From Cryptomeria japonica (Eukaryota; Streptophyta; Pinopsida; Cupressales; Cupressaceae): a stretch of DNA of 64,000 nt. Every line of letters starts with the position of its first letter. Position 1 is the first letter of the stretch. Location of the stretch: NCBI RefSeq assembly GCF_030272615.1, contig NC_081412.1:22846432-22910431 (forward strand), read 5' to 3'. Below, in pieces: positions 63,991 through 64,000 of the stretch. The notes below the pieces were generated by a model. The model had not been told where the DNA came from. It did not search any database and worked only from the letters and a program-made list of their open reading frames with translations. A program made the position numbers and the translations under genes.

Positions 63991-64000
63991 CCTATCCTAA

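Overview
The window is nuclear DNA of a seed plant, most likely a conifer or other gymnosperm. It is AT-rich, almost wholly made of nested retrotransposons, and holds only scattered pieces of host genes. I see no rRNA or tRNA genes, CRISPR arrays, or bacterial or organellar signature. Names such as Copia-1 are local labels. Boundaries were read by eye from TG..CA ends, target-site duplications (TSDs), primer-binding sites and protein motifs.

Layout: 0.4-5.6 kb is copy A of a dispersed repeat, split by a ~4 kb non-autonomous LTR-like element. 5.57-5.87 kb (minus) is the last exon of a 2-oxoglutarate/Fe(II) dioxygenase (2OGD). 6.3-12.6 kb holds a degraded retro-ORF, repeat copy B with a SINE inside it, and a foldback hairpin. 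12.6-15.9 kb is a LINE remnant. 16.68-19.30 kb is Copia-1, internally deleted but with an intact RT-RNase H frame. 19.43-27.38 kb is a large non-autonomous LTR element whose gag-like frame has five zinc knuckles and which carries a ~1,130-codon frame of unknown function. 28.1-29.15 kb is a LINE remnant with an inverted 5' part. 30.28-33.74 kb is a Copia LTR plus gag that has captured part of a DRM-type de novo DNA methyltransferase; the captured piece is partly duplicated as a ~584-bp inverted repeat. 33.75-40.5 kb (minus) is an old Ty3/Gypsy element split by a 1.85-kb non-LTR-like insertion. 40.5-41.7 kb is repeat copy C. 41.906-58.040 kb is a Tat-like Ty3/Gypsy element with an antisense plant-mobile-domain gene. 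58.37-63.91 kb (minus) is Copia-2.

The host-gene thread: exon 1 of a 2OGD gene starts with an ATG at 63990 on the minus strand. Copia-2 cuts it (TSD atctt) and the Gypsy element lands at its 3' side (TSD gttat). Removing both leaves an open N-terminal reading frame. The last exon lies tens of kb downstream on the same strand; the middle exon with the HxD iron ligands was not found. This is either a giant-intron gene broken by transposons or two related fragments.

Most promising leads: (i) a near-perfect DRM hairpin downstream of a Copia LTR, potentially an siRNA source against the methylation machinery; (ii) a short CGCGTCTGTGT-like motif arrayed in the leader of the Gypsy sense transcript and again, in the matching sense, upstream of its antisense gene; (iii) a neighbouring tandem array of small stem-loops with covarying stems; (iv) two families of retroelement ORFs of unknown function; (v) two Gypsy lineages that place an archaeal-type RNase H at different positions in pol. 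Nearly all premature stops in the elements can be explained by C-to-T change at CG or CHG-type sites, as expected after long DNA methylation.
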